Assembly: GCF_001486165.1 (NCBI RefSeq) | Contig: NZ_LN908975.1 | Coordinates: forward strand, 310,001 to 374,000 | Reading direction: 5' to 3' | Source of the DNA: Bittarella massiliensis (ex Durand et al. 2017) | Lineage (GTDB): Bacteria > Bacillota > Clostridia > Oscillospirales > Ruminococcaceae | Length of the DNA: 64,000 nucleotides | In this document: positions 24,907 to 34,785 of the stretch, in pieces | How the letters are laid out: every line of letters begins with the position of its first letter | How positions within the stretch are numbered: position 1 is the stretch's first letter | Made by a program: the position numbers and the translations under genes | Notes under the pieces: model-generated | Database searches by the model: none | Told to the model about the DNA's origin: nothing | The model's input: only the letters and a program-made list of their open reading frames with translations

Positions 24907-25494
24907 ATGGCACAGAGACTGATCCAGCCCCTCAACCGGGCGCGGGTGACCGCGTCTTACAAGTGGGGCGGCGCCTACCAGCGGGAATTTGGGGCCCTGC
25001 ACTACGGGCAGGACATGACCGGCGGCCCCATCGTCTACGCCCAGGGCGAGGGCACGGTGGCCTTTGCCGGTTGGGACAACGTCTGCGGCTATGTGGTGGG
25101 CATCGTCTACGACGACTGCGTCAACCACTTTGACGGCGGGCACCGTCCCCTGGTGGGGCGGTACTACCACATGGCGGACGTGCGGGTCAAAAAGGGGCAG
25201 CGGGTCACCAAGGACACCCGCATCGGCACGGTGGGGAACACCGGGAAGCTGACCACCGGCCCCCACCTGCATGTCGAGTTTGACACCGACACCCGCTACC
25301 CAGCCTACACCCCCACCCTGACGGGGCACTCCAATCTACTCAAGAAGGGACTGCGGGGGGCGAAGGACACCACGGTGGACCCCATGCGGGTGACCCACTG
25401 CAAGGCCTCCGGCCCCGACTGGCAGGCCATCGCCACCGGCTACGGCCGGGAATGGGTCGACCCGCGGGATGCGCAGATCCCCGAGATCCAGTAG
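24907..25494 (+). CDS. M23-family peptidoglycan endopeptidase (endolysin)
   Basis: A 195-residue zinc metallopeptidase of the LytM/M23 type that cuts peptide cross-links in peptidoglycan. Zinc ligands His32 and Asp36 (HYGQD) and His122 of the H120-L-H122 motif (GPHLHVEFD) are present, with the additional active-site His88. There is no signal peptide, consistent with release through a holin. It is the last gene of the module, 3 bp after the holin, and is followed by a strong terminator. Confidence 0.85.
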   Translation: MAQRLIQPLNRARVTASYKWGGAYQREFGALHYGQDMTGGPIVYAQGEGTVAFAGWDNVCGYVVGIVYDDCVNHFDGGHRPLVGRYYHMADVRVKKGQRVTKDTRIGTVGNTGKLTTGPHLHVEFDTDTRYPAYTPTLTGHSNLLKKGLRGAKDTTVDPMRVTHCKASGPDWQAIATGYGREWVDPRDAQIPEIQ

Positions 25495-25513
25495 CGACAA
25501 GACCCCATAGAGG

Positions 25514-25554
25514 GGGAGAGGCCCGACCAAATCGCCGGTCGGGCCTCTCCCTTT
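25514..25554. terminator. Terminator between endolysin and trkH
   Basis: A perfect 15-bp stem (25514-25528 with 25537-25551) is followed by TTT on the plus strand. It separates the convergent tail module and trk operon. Confidence 0.8.
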
Positions 25555-25568
25555 GGTGCGCGGGGCAT

Positions 25569-27023
<1,455 letters not shown>

Positions 27024-27038
27024 AGTTTCCTCCCCCGC

Positions 27039-28400
27039 CTATCCCGCGAAGATGTCGCCCAGATCCCGGATGGTCTGCTCGGCGGTGGTGACGACGATGA
27101 CGGTGTCGCCCAGGCGGATGCAGTCGGAGCCCTGGGGGATGATGGTCTTTCCCCCGCGCAGGATGCAGGAGAGGAGGATGTTGGGTTTGATGGGCACCTG
27201 GGTCAGGGGCTCGTCCAGATGGCGGGTGGCAGAAGTGGCCACGAACTCCAGCGCCTCCGCCTTCCCCTCGACGATGTAGTGCAGGGTCTGCACCGCGCCG
27301 CCGGTGGTGTTTTCCATGGCGCGCACATAGCGGACAATGTCGGTGCAGCAGAGGTCTTTGGGGCTGATGACCGTGTCGATGCCCAGGTCGGAGAAGGTGT
27401 CGACGTACTCGGCCCGGTTGATCTTGGTGATGCTCTTGGGGACCCCCACATGGGTGGCATACATCGAGATGATGAGGTTTTCCTCGTCCATGTCGGTGAG
27501 GGTGACCACCGCGTCGGTGGAGGTGATCCCCTCGGCCCGCAGGATGTCCTGCCGGCTGCCGTCGGCGTTGATGATGGTGGCCTTGGGCAGCAGGGCGGCC
27601 AGCTCCTCGCAGCGGGCGATGTCCTGCTCGATGATCTTGACGGTGATGCCGCTGGAGAGGAGACGGCGCGCCAGGTAGTAGGCGATGCGGCTGCCGCCGA
27701 TGATGAGGGCGCTGCGGGTGCGCTCGGTGGTGAGACCCAGATTTTTTAGCAGGGTCACCAGGTCCTTGCTGTCGGCGGTGACCGAGATCTTGTCCCCCTC
27801 TTCGAGGGTGAAGGCGCCGGAGGGGATGTAGACCATCCCCCGCCGCTCGACAGCGCAGACGAGCACCTTGACCCGGATGAGTTTGTAGAGCTGGGAGAGG
27901 GGCTTGCCCCGCAGGGGGGAGTCGGCGCAGATCTTCAGCTCCACGATCTCCACCCGCCCCTTGGCGAAGCGGTCGCGCTTGAGGAAGGAGGGGAACTGGA
28001 GCAGGTGGTCGATCTCCCGGGCGGCGGCCATCTCGGGGTTGATGGTCATGGAGAGGCCCAGCTCGTCCTTGAGGAAGTTGAGCTGGCCGGCGTATTCGGG
28101 GCTGCGCACCCGGGCAATGGTGTGGACATTGGCCATCTTGTTGGCCACCATGCAGCACAGGAGGTTGATCTCGTCGCTGCTGGTGGCGGCGATGAGGAGA
28201 TCGGCGGTGTTGATGCCCGCCTCCTCCAGCACCGACTTGCAGGCGCCGTTGCCCTGTACCACCATCACGTCATAGGTCTGTAAACTCTCTTCCAGCACCC
28301 GGGGATCGCGGTCGATGACCACCACGTCGTGCCCGGCGCGGGACAGGCGGGCGGTGAGGGCCAGACCGACCTTGCCGTCGCCGACAATGACGATTTTCAT
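27039..28400 (-). CDS. trkA: Trk system potassium transporter TrkA
   Basis: A 453-residue cytosolic regulatory subunit of the potassium channel with two RCK units, each a nucleotide-binding Rossmann domain followed by TrkA-C. The first dinucleotide motif is GDGKVG (residues 7-12), with VIDRDP after the second strand; the second is GGSRIA near residue 234. I chose ATG 28398-28400 after AGAGGTG. It is the first gene of the trkA-trkH operon. Confidence 0.93.
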   Translation of the reverse strand: MKIVIVGDGKVGLALTARLSRAGHDVVVIDRDPRVLEESLQTYDVMVVQGNGACKSVLEEAGINTADLLIAATSSDEINLLCCMVANKMANVHTIARVRSPEYAGQLNFLKDELGLSMTINPEMAAAREIDHLLQFPSFLKRDRFAKGRVEIVELKICADSPLRGKPLSQLYKLIRVKVLVCAVERRGMVYIPSGAFTLEEGDKISVTADSKDLVTLLKNLGLTTERTRSALIIGGSRIAYYLARRLLSSGITVKIIEQDIARCEELAALLPKATIINADGSRQDILRAEGITSTDAVVTLTDMDEENLIISMYATHVGVPKSITKINRAEYVDTFSDLGIDTVISPKDLCCTDIVRYVRAMENTTGGAVQTLHYIVEGKAEALEFVATSATRHLDEPLTQVPIKPNILLSCILRGGKTIIPQGSDCIRLGDTVIVVTTAEQTIRDLGDIFAG

Positions 28401-28661
28401 TTCAACACCTCTCATCTTTCGTGAAAAGAAAAGAATTTTGTCGCGATGGGTATATCTTAACACGTTATTAACAATAAGGCGAATGAAATTAACGAAATCT
28501 TTATATAAATCCCGCCCTGATTTTTTGGCGAAAAGGGAGAAAAACAGGGGGACAGGTCGGGGAGGAGGGCTACCGGGGGCGGCGAAAATCTGCTATACTG
28601 TCTGACAGGAGATCGCGGGGGGCGGCTGGCCTGTCCCCTGGAACAAGGGAGGAAATGAGCG

Positions 28662-28952
28662 GTGGAAGAGCGGGTGTTGGAAGTCCCCAACCTGGACTAC
28701 TTTGAGAGCGGAAACGACTATGTGGGCAGCCACAGGGGGTTTAACTACCGGATCTGGCCCCAGGAGGGACAGCTGTTCGCGGAGGTCTGGTACGGGTACT
28801 TTTGCCGGGCCAAGAGCGCAGTGGAGGGCGAGCAGTCCTTTCCCCTTGACGAGGAGGGGCGCACCGCCCTGGAGGGTTGGCTGAAAGAGGCCGACGCCGC
28901 CTTTGCGGAGAAAAAAGAGGCGGGGGAACTGGAAGAGAAGCTGCGCATCTAA
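28662..28952 (+). CDS. Hypothetical protein
   Basis: A 96-residue acidic protein I do not recognise. It contains several aromatic residues in the first half (LDYFESGNDYVGSHRGFNYRIW, AEVWYGYFCRA) and ends in a charged helix. GTG 28662 follows GGGAGGAAA at about 10 nt. A TATACT (28594-28599) upstream may be a -10 site but has no good -35. It is followed by a strong terminator. Confidence 0.6.
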   Translation: MEERVLEVPNLDYFESGNDYVGSHRGFNYRIWPQEGQLFAEVWYGYFCRAKSAVEGEQSFPLDEEGRTALEGWLKEADAAFAEKKEAGELEEKLRI

Positions 28953-28991
28953 AAGAGGGCCGTCTGCGGACGGTTTGAAAAAGGAAAAAGA

Positions 28992-29030
28992 GCGGGTCGC
29001 CGGCAATTGTGTCGGTGACCCGCCCTTTTT
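28992..29030 (+). terminator. Terminator of the 28662 gene
   Basis: The stem GCGGGTCGCCG (28992-29002) pairs with CGGTGACCCGC (29013-29023), with one wobble pair, and CCTTTTT follows. Confidence 0.85.
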
Positions 29031-29249
29031 GTGTGGGAGGGAGAGGGGCCTGCCCCAGATAGGGGGTGGGGGAGAGCCCTTTTCTTGTTGGTTTCCTCTG
29101 CCGGTGATGGAGGGGAAAAGGGGAAACCGGCTTTTCCCGGGGAGGCGAAAGCGCGTCCTGTCTGCTCCATGGGGGAAAAGGGAGGGGGGATATAGGGACA
29201 AGGGGGCTTTTGCTCGGTGGGTCGGGGGAGGACGGAGGGAAAGGCGACG

Positions 29250-29835
29250 CGGCCATTTCTCCGGGGCTCGCGGCGAGAGAGAGAGGAAGAGACTGCACCA
29301 TCTTTTTTCCAGGGTCTGCGTCGGGGCGGCCAAGGGAAGAGGCGGCATAGCCTTCCTCTCGGGACTTGCGTTAAGAGAGGTCAGAGAGGTGGGCGCGGCT
29401 TTCTCCTCAGGACCTGTGCCAGGGGGGCTAGAGGAGAGCTGGGGGGACCTTTCTCCGGGGTCTGCGCTTGGGGGAGGAAGGGGAAAGAGGTGGGTGCGGT
29501 CTTTCTCTCGAGGCCTGCGTTGGGAGAGGCCGGGGAGAGATGGGTGCGGCCCTTCTTCCGGAGTCTGCGCCAAGAGGGGCCGGGGAAAGAGATAGCACGG
29601 CCTTCCCCTCAGGGCCTGCGGCGGGAGGGACTGGGGGAGAGCTGGGTGCAGCCCTTCTTCCGGATTCTGCGTCAGGAGGGGCCGGGGAAAGAGATAGCAC
29701 AGTCTTCCCCTCAGGACTTGCGTTGGGAAGGGCCGGGGGAGAGCTGGGGATGGCCTTCCCCCCCGGGACTTGCGCTGAGAGAGGACAGGGAGAGATGGGC
29801 GCGGCTTTTTCCCTTGAGGCCCGGTCGGGAGAGGG
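29250..29835. repeat. Tandem array with 51-bp period, about eleven copies
   Basis: Units such as GGCCGGGGAAAGAGATAGCA with CTTCCCCTCAGGACTTGCG recur every 51 bp, alternating in two flavours so that a 102-bp period is also visible. Because 51 is a multiple of three, all plus-strand frames read as 17-residue repeats for hundreds of bases (for example GPGKEIARPSPQGLRRE). None resembles a known protein, no start site is convincing, and the array lies between two terminated genes. I treat it as non-coding; 29031-29250 is similar GC-rich sequence without clear units. Confidence 0.75.
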
Positions 29836-29857
29836 AGCTCTTCGGCAGAGCTCTCCT

Positions 29858-30319
29858 TTAATGGAGGTTAGCGGCGGCGAGGATGGCCTCTTTCCACTGC
29901 GCCTGCTTGGGCAGGGTGAGTTTTAGCACCCCGCCGTCTGCCGCGACGACCACAAGCGCCTTTTGCAGCAGGCCGAACTTGCCGTCCCGCACGGCCTGGA
30001 TCTCCTCCAGCGGGATGGAGATGGCGCCGTACCGGCCGGTCATCTTGTTGACAGCGGCGGCGGTGAGCCCGGTCCTCAGGTTGAATCCCTCCAGCTTTTC
30101 GGGGATCGCCAGCAGCCGCCGGTCGGTGAGATAGATGGACGCGCTTGTGCTCATCTTCCCGAAAAACTGCTTGTCCTCGGTCGTGAAGGTGCCCGACGCT
30201 TCCAGCAGCTTTTTCTCCCCTTCGCCGCCCGCGAGGCGGGTGCCGCAGCGGGGGCAGCAGTCCGCCCCGTCCGGCGTCTGTTCGGCAAAGCCGCAGAGGG
30301 GACATTTGATCTCTGACAT
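29858..30319 (-). CDS. Zinc-ribbon protein with a PH-like domain
   Basis: A 153-residue protein starting with a zinc ribbon (CPLCGF...CCPRCG, residues 6-26). A compact strand-rich domain follows, resembling bacterial PH/GRAM-like domains (IYLTDRRLLAIPE, FNLRTGLT, ISIPLEEIQAVRDGKFGL). Function is unknown; similar proteins are common in Firmicutes. ATG 30317-30319 follows AGGAGGT. It has its own promoter. Confidence 0.75.
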   Translation of the reverse strand: MSEIKCPLCGFAEQTPDGADCCPRCGTRLAGGEGEKKLLEASGTFTTEDKQFFGKMSTSASIYLTDRRLLAIPEKLEGFNLRTGLTAAAVNKMTGRYGAISIPLEEIQAVRDGKFGLLQKALVVVAADGGVLKLTLPKQAQWKEAILAAANLH

Positions 30320-30423
30320 AGGGTGTAGACCTCCTTTTTTTCTGTGCCGGTGCCGCCGAGAGGGGTCCGTTCGGCCACGCGTCGGCAGACGCCCCCAAAA
30401 GAGGGGCGTATTGGCATGATTTG

Positions 30424-30452
30424 AGTATAGCACGGATGGGGAAGCGCTACAA
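30424..30452 (-). promoter_or_regulatory. Promoter of the zinc-ribbon/PH-like gene
   Basis: On the minus strand TTGTAG (30452-30447) and TATACT (30429-30424) are 17 bp apart. Confidence 0.65.
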
Positions 30453-30684
30453 TAGTCCCCCTGGCGGCGGGTCGGGTGGAGGAGGGCCTGGCCACCTCGC
30501 GCAGTCTTGACGGCAGTTCGGCCTTTGCGCCCGCTGGGCAGTACCCCGTCCCCGGCAAAGAGGGGAGCGGCGACAAACGAAAAAAGGAATGACCTTTTGA
30601 TAGTGGACAGACTGCTGTCAGCTTTTTTGCGGTAGGATGGGAGCAGCAAAGGGGAAGACCCCCTTGGAGAGAGGAGCGTATCAA

Positions 30685-30945
30685 ATGAGCGAAGCGTACT
30701 GCCAATCCTGCGGGATGCCATTGGGCGAAGGCGGGGAGATGCGGGGGAGCGAGGCCGACGGCAGCCCCAGCCGCGACTACTGCAAATACTGCTACGAAAA
30801 GGGCCGGTTTCTGGCCGACTGCACCATGGAGGAGATGATCGACTTCTGCGTCCCCCTCATGGCTCAGTCGGGGATGGACGCCGGCCAGGCCAGGAGGCAG
30901 ATGGAGGCGGTCTTCCCCCAGCTGAAGCGCTGGAAGCGGGATTGA
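30685..30945 (+). CDS. Putative zinc-ribbon domain protein
   Basis: An 86-residue protein of a widespread family of unknown function. Cysteines CQSCGMPL (residues 6-13) and CKYCYEKGRF form a zinc site, followed by the conserved TMEEMIDFCVPLM helix. ATG 30685 follows GGAGAGAGGAG. Some relatives are fused to regulators of stress responses. It is followed by a bidirectional terminator. Confidence 0.75.
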   Translation: MSEAYCQSCGMPLGEGGEMRGSEADGSPSRDYCKYCYEKGRFLADCTMEEMIDFCVPLMAQSGMDAGQARRQMEAVFPQLKRWKRD

Positions 30946-30949
30946 GACA

Positions 30950-30998
30950 AAAAGGGGGAGCCCTGGGACAGGCAGTCTGTCCCGGGGCTCCCCCTTTT
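30950..30998. terminator. Bidirectional terminator
   Basis: A long stem GGGGGAGCCC plus GGGACAG with its complement, loop GCAGT, is flanked by AAAAA and TTTT. It serves the zinc-ribbon gene and the convergent corrinoid-uptake operon. Confidence 0.85.
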
Positions 30999-31005
30999 GG
31001 CCGGT

Positions 31006-31546
31006 TTAGCGGTAGAAGCCGTACTTGACCTTGATGCGCTCGAGCTTTTGGATGAGGGAGGGGCCGAAGAGGAAGAGGAAGAGGGCGGTCCCCGCCCCGT
31101 GGAGGGCGTCGTAGGGGACGCCGGAGAGGTAGAGGAGCCCCAGGGAGGGGAGGGTGAGCCCCATGCCCGAGGCGGGGAGGGCGCTGGCCATCACCAGGGC
31201 GGCGGCGTTCATGATCCCCCCGTAGACGATGAAGGTGGTGAGAAAGCCGAAGGAGGCGAGGGTCAGCCCGTCCAGCGGCAGCCGCCTGCGCTGGATGACC
31301 AGCCCGCAGAGGAGCCCCAGGGCGCCGAAGGCGTAGAGCCGCCAGCCGAGAAAGCCGCCCCCGCCGTCCCAGCGGTCCGCCAGGAGGGCCAGGGGAACGG
31401 CCAGTCCCAGGCAGAGGAGGGCGGCGAGGAAGGGGAGGGGGGGGGGGGAGGGGGGAGGGGGGAGCTGGGTGGGGAGGGGAAGCGAGGGGGGGGGGCGGCC
31501 CAGCGGGGCGCGGCTGGGAGCGGGAAAAGGAGGAAGCGTCATGTCG
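31006..31546 (-). CDS. ECF transporter S component, C-terminal part
   Basis: The C-terminal ~170 codons of an energy-coupling factor S component. Family-like features are FGFLTTFIVYGGIMN, the PYDALHGAGTALFLFLFGP helix and the ending KLERIKVKYGFYR, together with several membrane segments. Its N-terminal part lies at 31685-32288. Between them is a 138-bp chimeric insert with a sequencing adapter, so the gene is probably intact in the organism. Sequence at 31440-31545 is extremely G-rich and may itself be unreliable. It is the last gene of the cobalamin-riboswitch operon. Confidence 0.7.
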
Positions 31547-31684
31547 GGCCGCCTCCAGCGACCAGGAGAGGAGGATGGACAGCTCCCGCCCAAAGACCCG
31601 CAGCCGGGACAGGGGGCCGCCCTGCCCCCCCCTGCCCAGGCAGAGCCTGTCTCTTATACACATCTAGATGTGTAGAAGAGACAG
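31547..31684. other. Assembly artefact: Tn5 mosaic-end adapter with duplicated EcfT fragment
   Basis: 31647-31665 is exactly CTGTCTCTTATACACATCT, the Nextera/Tn5 mosaic end, followed at 31666-31684 by its inverted partner AGATGTGTAGAAGAGACAG with one mismatch. The 97 bp before it (31547-31643) copy 34192-34288 inside the EcfT gene exactly. An adapter joined to a misplaced local duplicate is a library chimera, not biology. It breaks the S-component reading frame and produces the tell-tale peptides VYKRQ and MCIRDR. Confidence 0.95.
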
Positions 31685-32288
31685 GCGCCAGGCGGCCCCC
31701 GGCGGGGGCCCCTGTGCCCAGCAGGTGGACCGCCAGGGCCGCCGCCACCGAGAGGAGGGTGCAGACCACCGGCCCCTGCACCAGCTGGAATTGGCGGGAG
31801 TTGGTGCGGTTGGCGGCGGCGCGGTTGAAGACCAACCCCGCCAGAAAGCCCAGCAGCCCCCAGCAAAACATCTGCCAGGGGGTCCAGGGCCCCTGCATGG
31901 AAAAGAGGTTGGCGCAGAGCCGGGCCAGGGCCCCGGTGAGAAACCCCGCCTCGGGCCCGAAGGCGATGCCGGCGATGATGACCAGGGCGGTGCCCGGCTG
32001 CAGGGGCCCCGCCAGATAGCCCAGCAGGTTGCCGCAGACGGCCAGGGCCGCCATCATGGCGATCATCACGATCTCCCGCGCCTTGGGCCGCCGCTTTTCG
32101 TAGACGAGGAAGAAGGGCAGAGAGGTGTAAAAGACGATCAGCAGGCTGACCAGGAGATAGCGCTGGTCGTCCAGCAACGCCACCCCCGCGAAGATGGTGA
32201 GGGGGATCAGCAGAAAGATGATGGCGGCGGAGAGGAGGGTGCGCCGCTTTCTGGCCCGGAGCTGTTGGCGGTCAAATTCATTGCGCAC
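31685..32288 (-). CDS. ECF transporter S component, N-terminal part
   Basis: About 201 codons of a membrane-embedded substrate-binding subunit with six hydrophobic segments. Features include an LLSAAIIFLLIPLTIFAG first helix, FGPEAGFLTGALA, and GPWTPWQMFCWGLLGFLAGL, which is typical of the larger S components of Clostridia. The GTG start 32288-32286 overlaps the ATPase gene by 82 bp. The reading frame is cut at 31685 by an adapter chimera. The substrate is most likely a corrinoid, judged from the cobalamin riboswitch and the DUF4430 partner. Confidence 0.75.
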
Positions 32289-33913
32289 AGTGTGATCACA
32301 TCCTGACAGGTGACGGCCTCTGCAAACAGGTGGCGGGACATCCGGTTGGCGGAGGTGGTGTAAAAGCTGTTGCCGCCGAAGAAGCGGCGGGGCGGGTCCT
32401 GCGAGGCGATGCAGCCGTCGAAGAAGAGGGCGCAGGTGTCCCCGTATTCGGCGCAGAACTCGATGTCGTGGGAGACCATGAAGAGGGTGAGCCCCCGGGC
32501 CAGCAGCGACTTGAGCAGCTTGGCCAGAGAGGCCTTGAAGAAGGGATCGAGGCCCTTGGTGGGCTCGTCCAGCAGCAGGATCTGGGGCTGGCGCAGGAGG
32601 ATCTTGCCCAGGGCCAGCCGCTGCTGTTCCCCCCCGCTCAGGTCGTAGGGGTGGGCGGCGCGCCGGTCGGTCAACTCCAGCAGGGCGAGCATCTCCTCCA
32701 CCCCCTCCCGGCGGGCGCGGTCGGTGCCGGGGAGGTCCGCCAGGGCGTCGAAGAGCTCCTCCTCGGCGCTGAGCTCGGTGAAGAGGGCCTGGGGGTTTTG
32801 GGGCAGCACCCCCAGAGCCAGCCCGTCGGCCACCTTTACCCGGCCGCGGTTTGGCTTGAGCAGCCCGGCGATCAGTTTGAGGGCGGTGCTCTTGCCCGCC
32901 CCGTTGCCCCCCAGCAGGCAGTACCACTCCCCACGGCGCACCGTCAGGGAGAGCCCCCGCACCACCTCGTCCTCCCCCCGCCGGTAGCGAAACCAGACGT
33001 TTTCCAGGGTGAGGGCGGGCTCCGCCGGGGGCGGGGGGGCGGTGTCCCCCTCCGGGAGGGCGGGCCGGGAGACCCCCTGGGGAAAGAGGCCGTCCAGCCA
33101 GAGCCGCCCCTCCCGCACGGTGACGGGGCAGGGGCCCTGGGGCTGCACCCCGGCGCAGATGCGCACCGCCGCCGGCAGGCCCAGGTACATGGGGTGTGCC
33201 TGCCCGGCCCGGCTCAACTGGGCGCTGACGGCCTGGGGGGTGTCGAAGGCGGCGATGCGGCCCCCCTCCATCACCATCACCCGGTCGGCCAGGGGAAAGG
33301 CCTCCTCCAGCCGGTGCTCGGAGAGGAAGACGGTGGTGCCCAGCTCCCGGTTGATTTTGGCGAGGGTGGCGAGAAACTCCGAGGCGGCGATGGGGTCGAG
33401 CTGGGAGGTGGGCTCGTCGAGCACCAGCACCTGGGGCTGCATGGCCATGACCGCCGCCAGGTTCAGCAGCTGCTTTTGCCCGCCGGAGAGGGCGTAGACG
33501 TCCCGGTGAAACCAGTCCTGAATGCCGAAAAAGCTGGCCATCTCCGCCACCCGGCGGCGGATCTCGGGGGTGGGCAGCCCCAGGTTTTCCAGCCCGAAGG
33601 CCAGCTCGTGCCACACCTTGTCGGTCACCAGCTGGGCGTCGGGGTCCTGCTGTACAAAGCCGATGGCGCAGGCGGCGGTGCGGAGGTCGAGCCGGTCGAC
33701 GGGGGTGCCGCGGTAGAGGACCTCCCCCCGGCGGTCGCCGTAGGGGGTCATGCTGGCCTTGAGGTGGCGCAGCAGGGTGGATTTGCCGCAGCCCGAGCGG
33801 CCGCAGAGGACGGTGAAGGAGGCGGCAGAGAGGGAGAAGCTGACCTCCCGCAGGGCGTCCTCCTCCCGGTCGGGATAGCAAAAGCTCAATCGCTCACAGC
33901 GGATCTCTTCCAT
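32207..33913 (-). CDS. Double ECF transporter ATPase (EcfA-EcfA' fusion)
   Basis: A 568-residue protein with two ABC ATPase domains that powers the ECF transporter. The first domain (1-230) has Walker A GRSGCGKST, the Q-loop FVQQDPDAQ, signature LSGGQKQ and Walker B VLVLDEPTSQLDP. The second (about 300-535) has GGNGAGKST, LSGGEQQR and ILLLDEPTKGLDP. ATG 33913 lies within the end of the EcfT gene (28 bp overlap), and its own end overlaps the S component, so the genes are tightly coupled. Confidence 0.92.
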   Translation of the reverse strand: MEEIRCERLSFCYPDREEDALREVSFSLSAASFTVLCGRSGCGKSTLLRHLKASMTPYGDRRGEVLYRGTPVDRLDLRTAACAIGFVQQDPDAQLVTDKVWHELAFGLENLGLPTPEIRRRVAEMASFFGIQDWFHRDVYALSGGQKQLLNLAAVMAMQPQVLVLDEPTSQLDPIAASEFLATLAKINRELGTTVFLSEHRLEEAFPLADRVMVMEGGRIAAFDTPQAVSAQLSRAGQAHPMYLGLPAAVRICAGVQPQGPCPVTVREGRLWLDGLFPQGVSRPALPEGDTAPPPPAEPALTLENVWFRYRRGEDEVVRGLSLTVRRGEWYCLLGGNGAGKSTALKLIAGLLKPNRGRVKVADGLALGVLPQNPQALFTELSAEEELFDALADLPGTDRARREGVEEMLALLELTDRRAAHPYDLSGGEQQRLALGKILLRQPQILLLDEPTKGLDPFFKASLAKLLKSLLARGLTLFMVSHDIEFCAEYGDTCALFFDGCIASQDPPRRFFGGNSFYTTSANRMSRHLFAEAVTCQDVITLCAMNLTANSSGPESGAPSSPPPSSFC

Positions 33914-34785
33914 TGGCGCTCTCCTTTCCAGTCGATCAGGGGGGGCAGCAACAGCAGCGCCCCGTAGGCGGCGGCAGAACAGACAAAGAGGGGGCTTGCG
34001 GGGGGAACGGCGATCTTGGGGTAGAAGGCCACCTCCCAGGCGCCGCTGAAGATGCCGGTGCAGGCCGCGGCAAAGAGCCCCCCGATCAGCCCCAGCAGGG
34101 CGCCGTCTTGCCGGGTGAAGCGGAAGGTGTGAAAGCTGGTGCGGCCCTTGAGGCCGTAGCCGCGGGCCTCCATCGAGTCGGAGGTGGCGATGGCCGCCTC
34201 CAGCGACCAGGAGAGGAGGATGGACAGCTCCCGCCCAAAGACCCGCAGCCGGGACAGGGGGCCGCCCTGCCCCCCCCTGCCCAGGCAGCGCTGCCCCATG
34301 GACACCTCCCCAAACCGGGCTTTGAGCAGGGGGACAAAGCGGAGACAGATGGAGAGGGTGAGGGAGAGGGCGGGGGAGACCCGGCCGAAGAGGTAGACCA
34401 CCTTGTCGGAGCGAAAGAGGGGCCCCATGCAAGAAAACCAGAGGAGGATGCCCCCCATCAACACGCCGGTGGCCAGCCCGTAGAGAAAGGCCTCGGCGGT
34501 CATGGGGTTGTCGGCCAGGTAGAAGAGGACGGTGGCCCCCCGGTGGTTGAAGAGGGGGTTGATCAGCGCCGTCAGCACCACCGCCGGCAGGAGGAAGAGG
34601 AGGGCCAGCCGCAGGGCGGCCGCCCCCCGCTGCAAGAGGGCGTAGAGGAGGGCCGAGCAGAAGGTCAGCCCCAACAGCAGCGGGTGGAGGGAGAAGACCG
34701 AGGTGACCACCAGGGCGGCAAAGTAGGCAAAGGTGACCAGGGGGTGGCAGCGGGCAAAGCCGCCCTCCCGCGGGGGGGCCCTCAT
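33886..34785 (-). CDS. ECF transporter membrane component EcfT
   Basis: A 299-residue membrane scaffold linking the ATPases to the S component. It has several membrane segments, and a region SLEAAIATSDSMEARGYG carries the family's conserved A-R-G coupling motif. ATG 34785 overlaps the stop of the DUF4430 gene (ATGA). A 97-bp piece of it (34192-34288) is duplicated in the artefact at 31547-31643. Confidence 0.9.
   Translation of the reverse strand: MRAPPREGGFARCHPLVTFAYFAALVVTSVFSLHPLLLGLTFCSALLYALLQRGAAALRLALLFLLPAVVLTALINPLFNHRGATVLFYLADNPMTAEAFLYGLATGVLMGGILLWFSCMGPLFRSDKVVYLFGRVSPALSLTLSICLRFVPLLKARFGEVSMGQRCLGRGGQGGPLSRLRVFGRELSILLSWSLEAAIATSDSMEARGYGLKGRTSFHTFRFTRQDGALLGLIGGLFAAACTGIFSGAWEVAFYPKIAVPPASPLFVCSAAAYGALLLLPPLIDWKGERQWKRSAVSD

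Larger units (their letters stand above)
16816..25494 (+). mobile_element. Siphophage-tail module, candidate F-type tailocin
   Basis: A co-oriented block of regulator, tail completion protein, tail tube, frameshifted chaperones, tape measure, distal tail protein, Gp37-like tail protein, fibre, XhlA, holin and M23 endolysin. Terminase, portal, capsid, replication and integrase genes are all absent from the block and its flanks. The flanking genes are ordinary chromosome. The gene order matches the flexible-tail bacteriocins (monocin type) rather than a prophage fragment, because regulation at one end and lysis at the other are both kept and every frame is intact. Confidence 0.7.

Noticed and set aside
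16816-25494. Complete prophage
   Set aside because: No integrase, replication, terminase, portal or capsid gene is present within the block or its flanks.
29250-29835. CRISPR array
   Set aside because: The whole 51-bp unit is repeated; there is no repeat-spacer alternation and no cas gene.
28593-29926. Several overlapping open frames within the 51-bp array
   Set aside because: All frames are open because the unit is a multiple of three and lacks stop codons. There is no ribosome site, and terminators flank the array.
31647-31684. A natural transposon end or IS inverted repeat
   Set aside because: The sequence is the engineered Tn5 mosaic end used in libraries, lies next to a misplaced duplicate of local sequence, and has no transposase.
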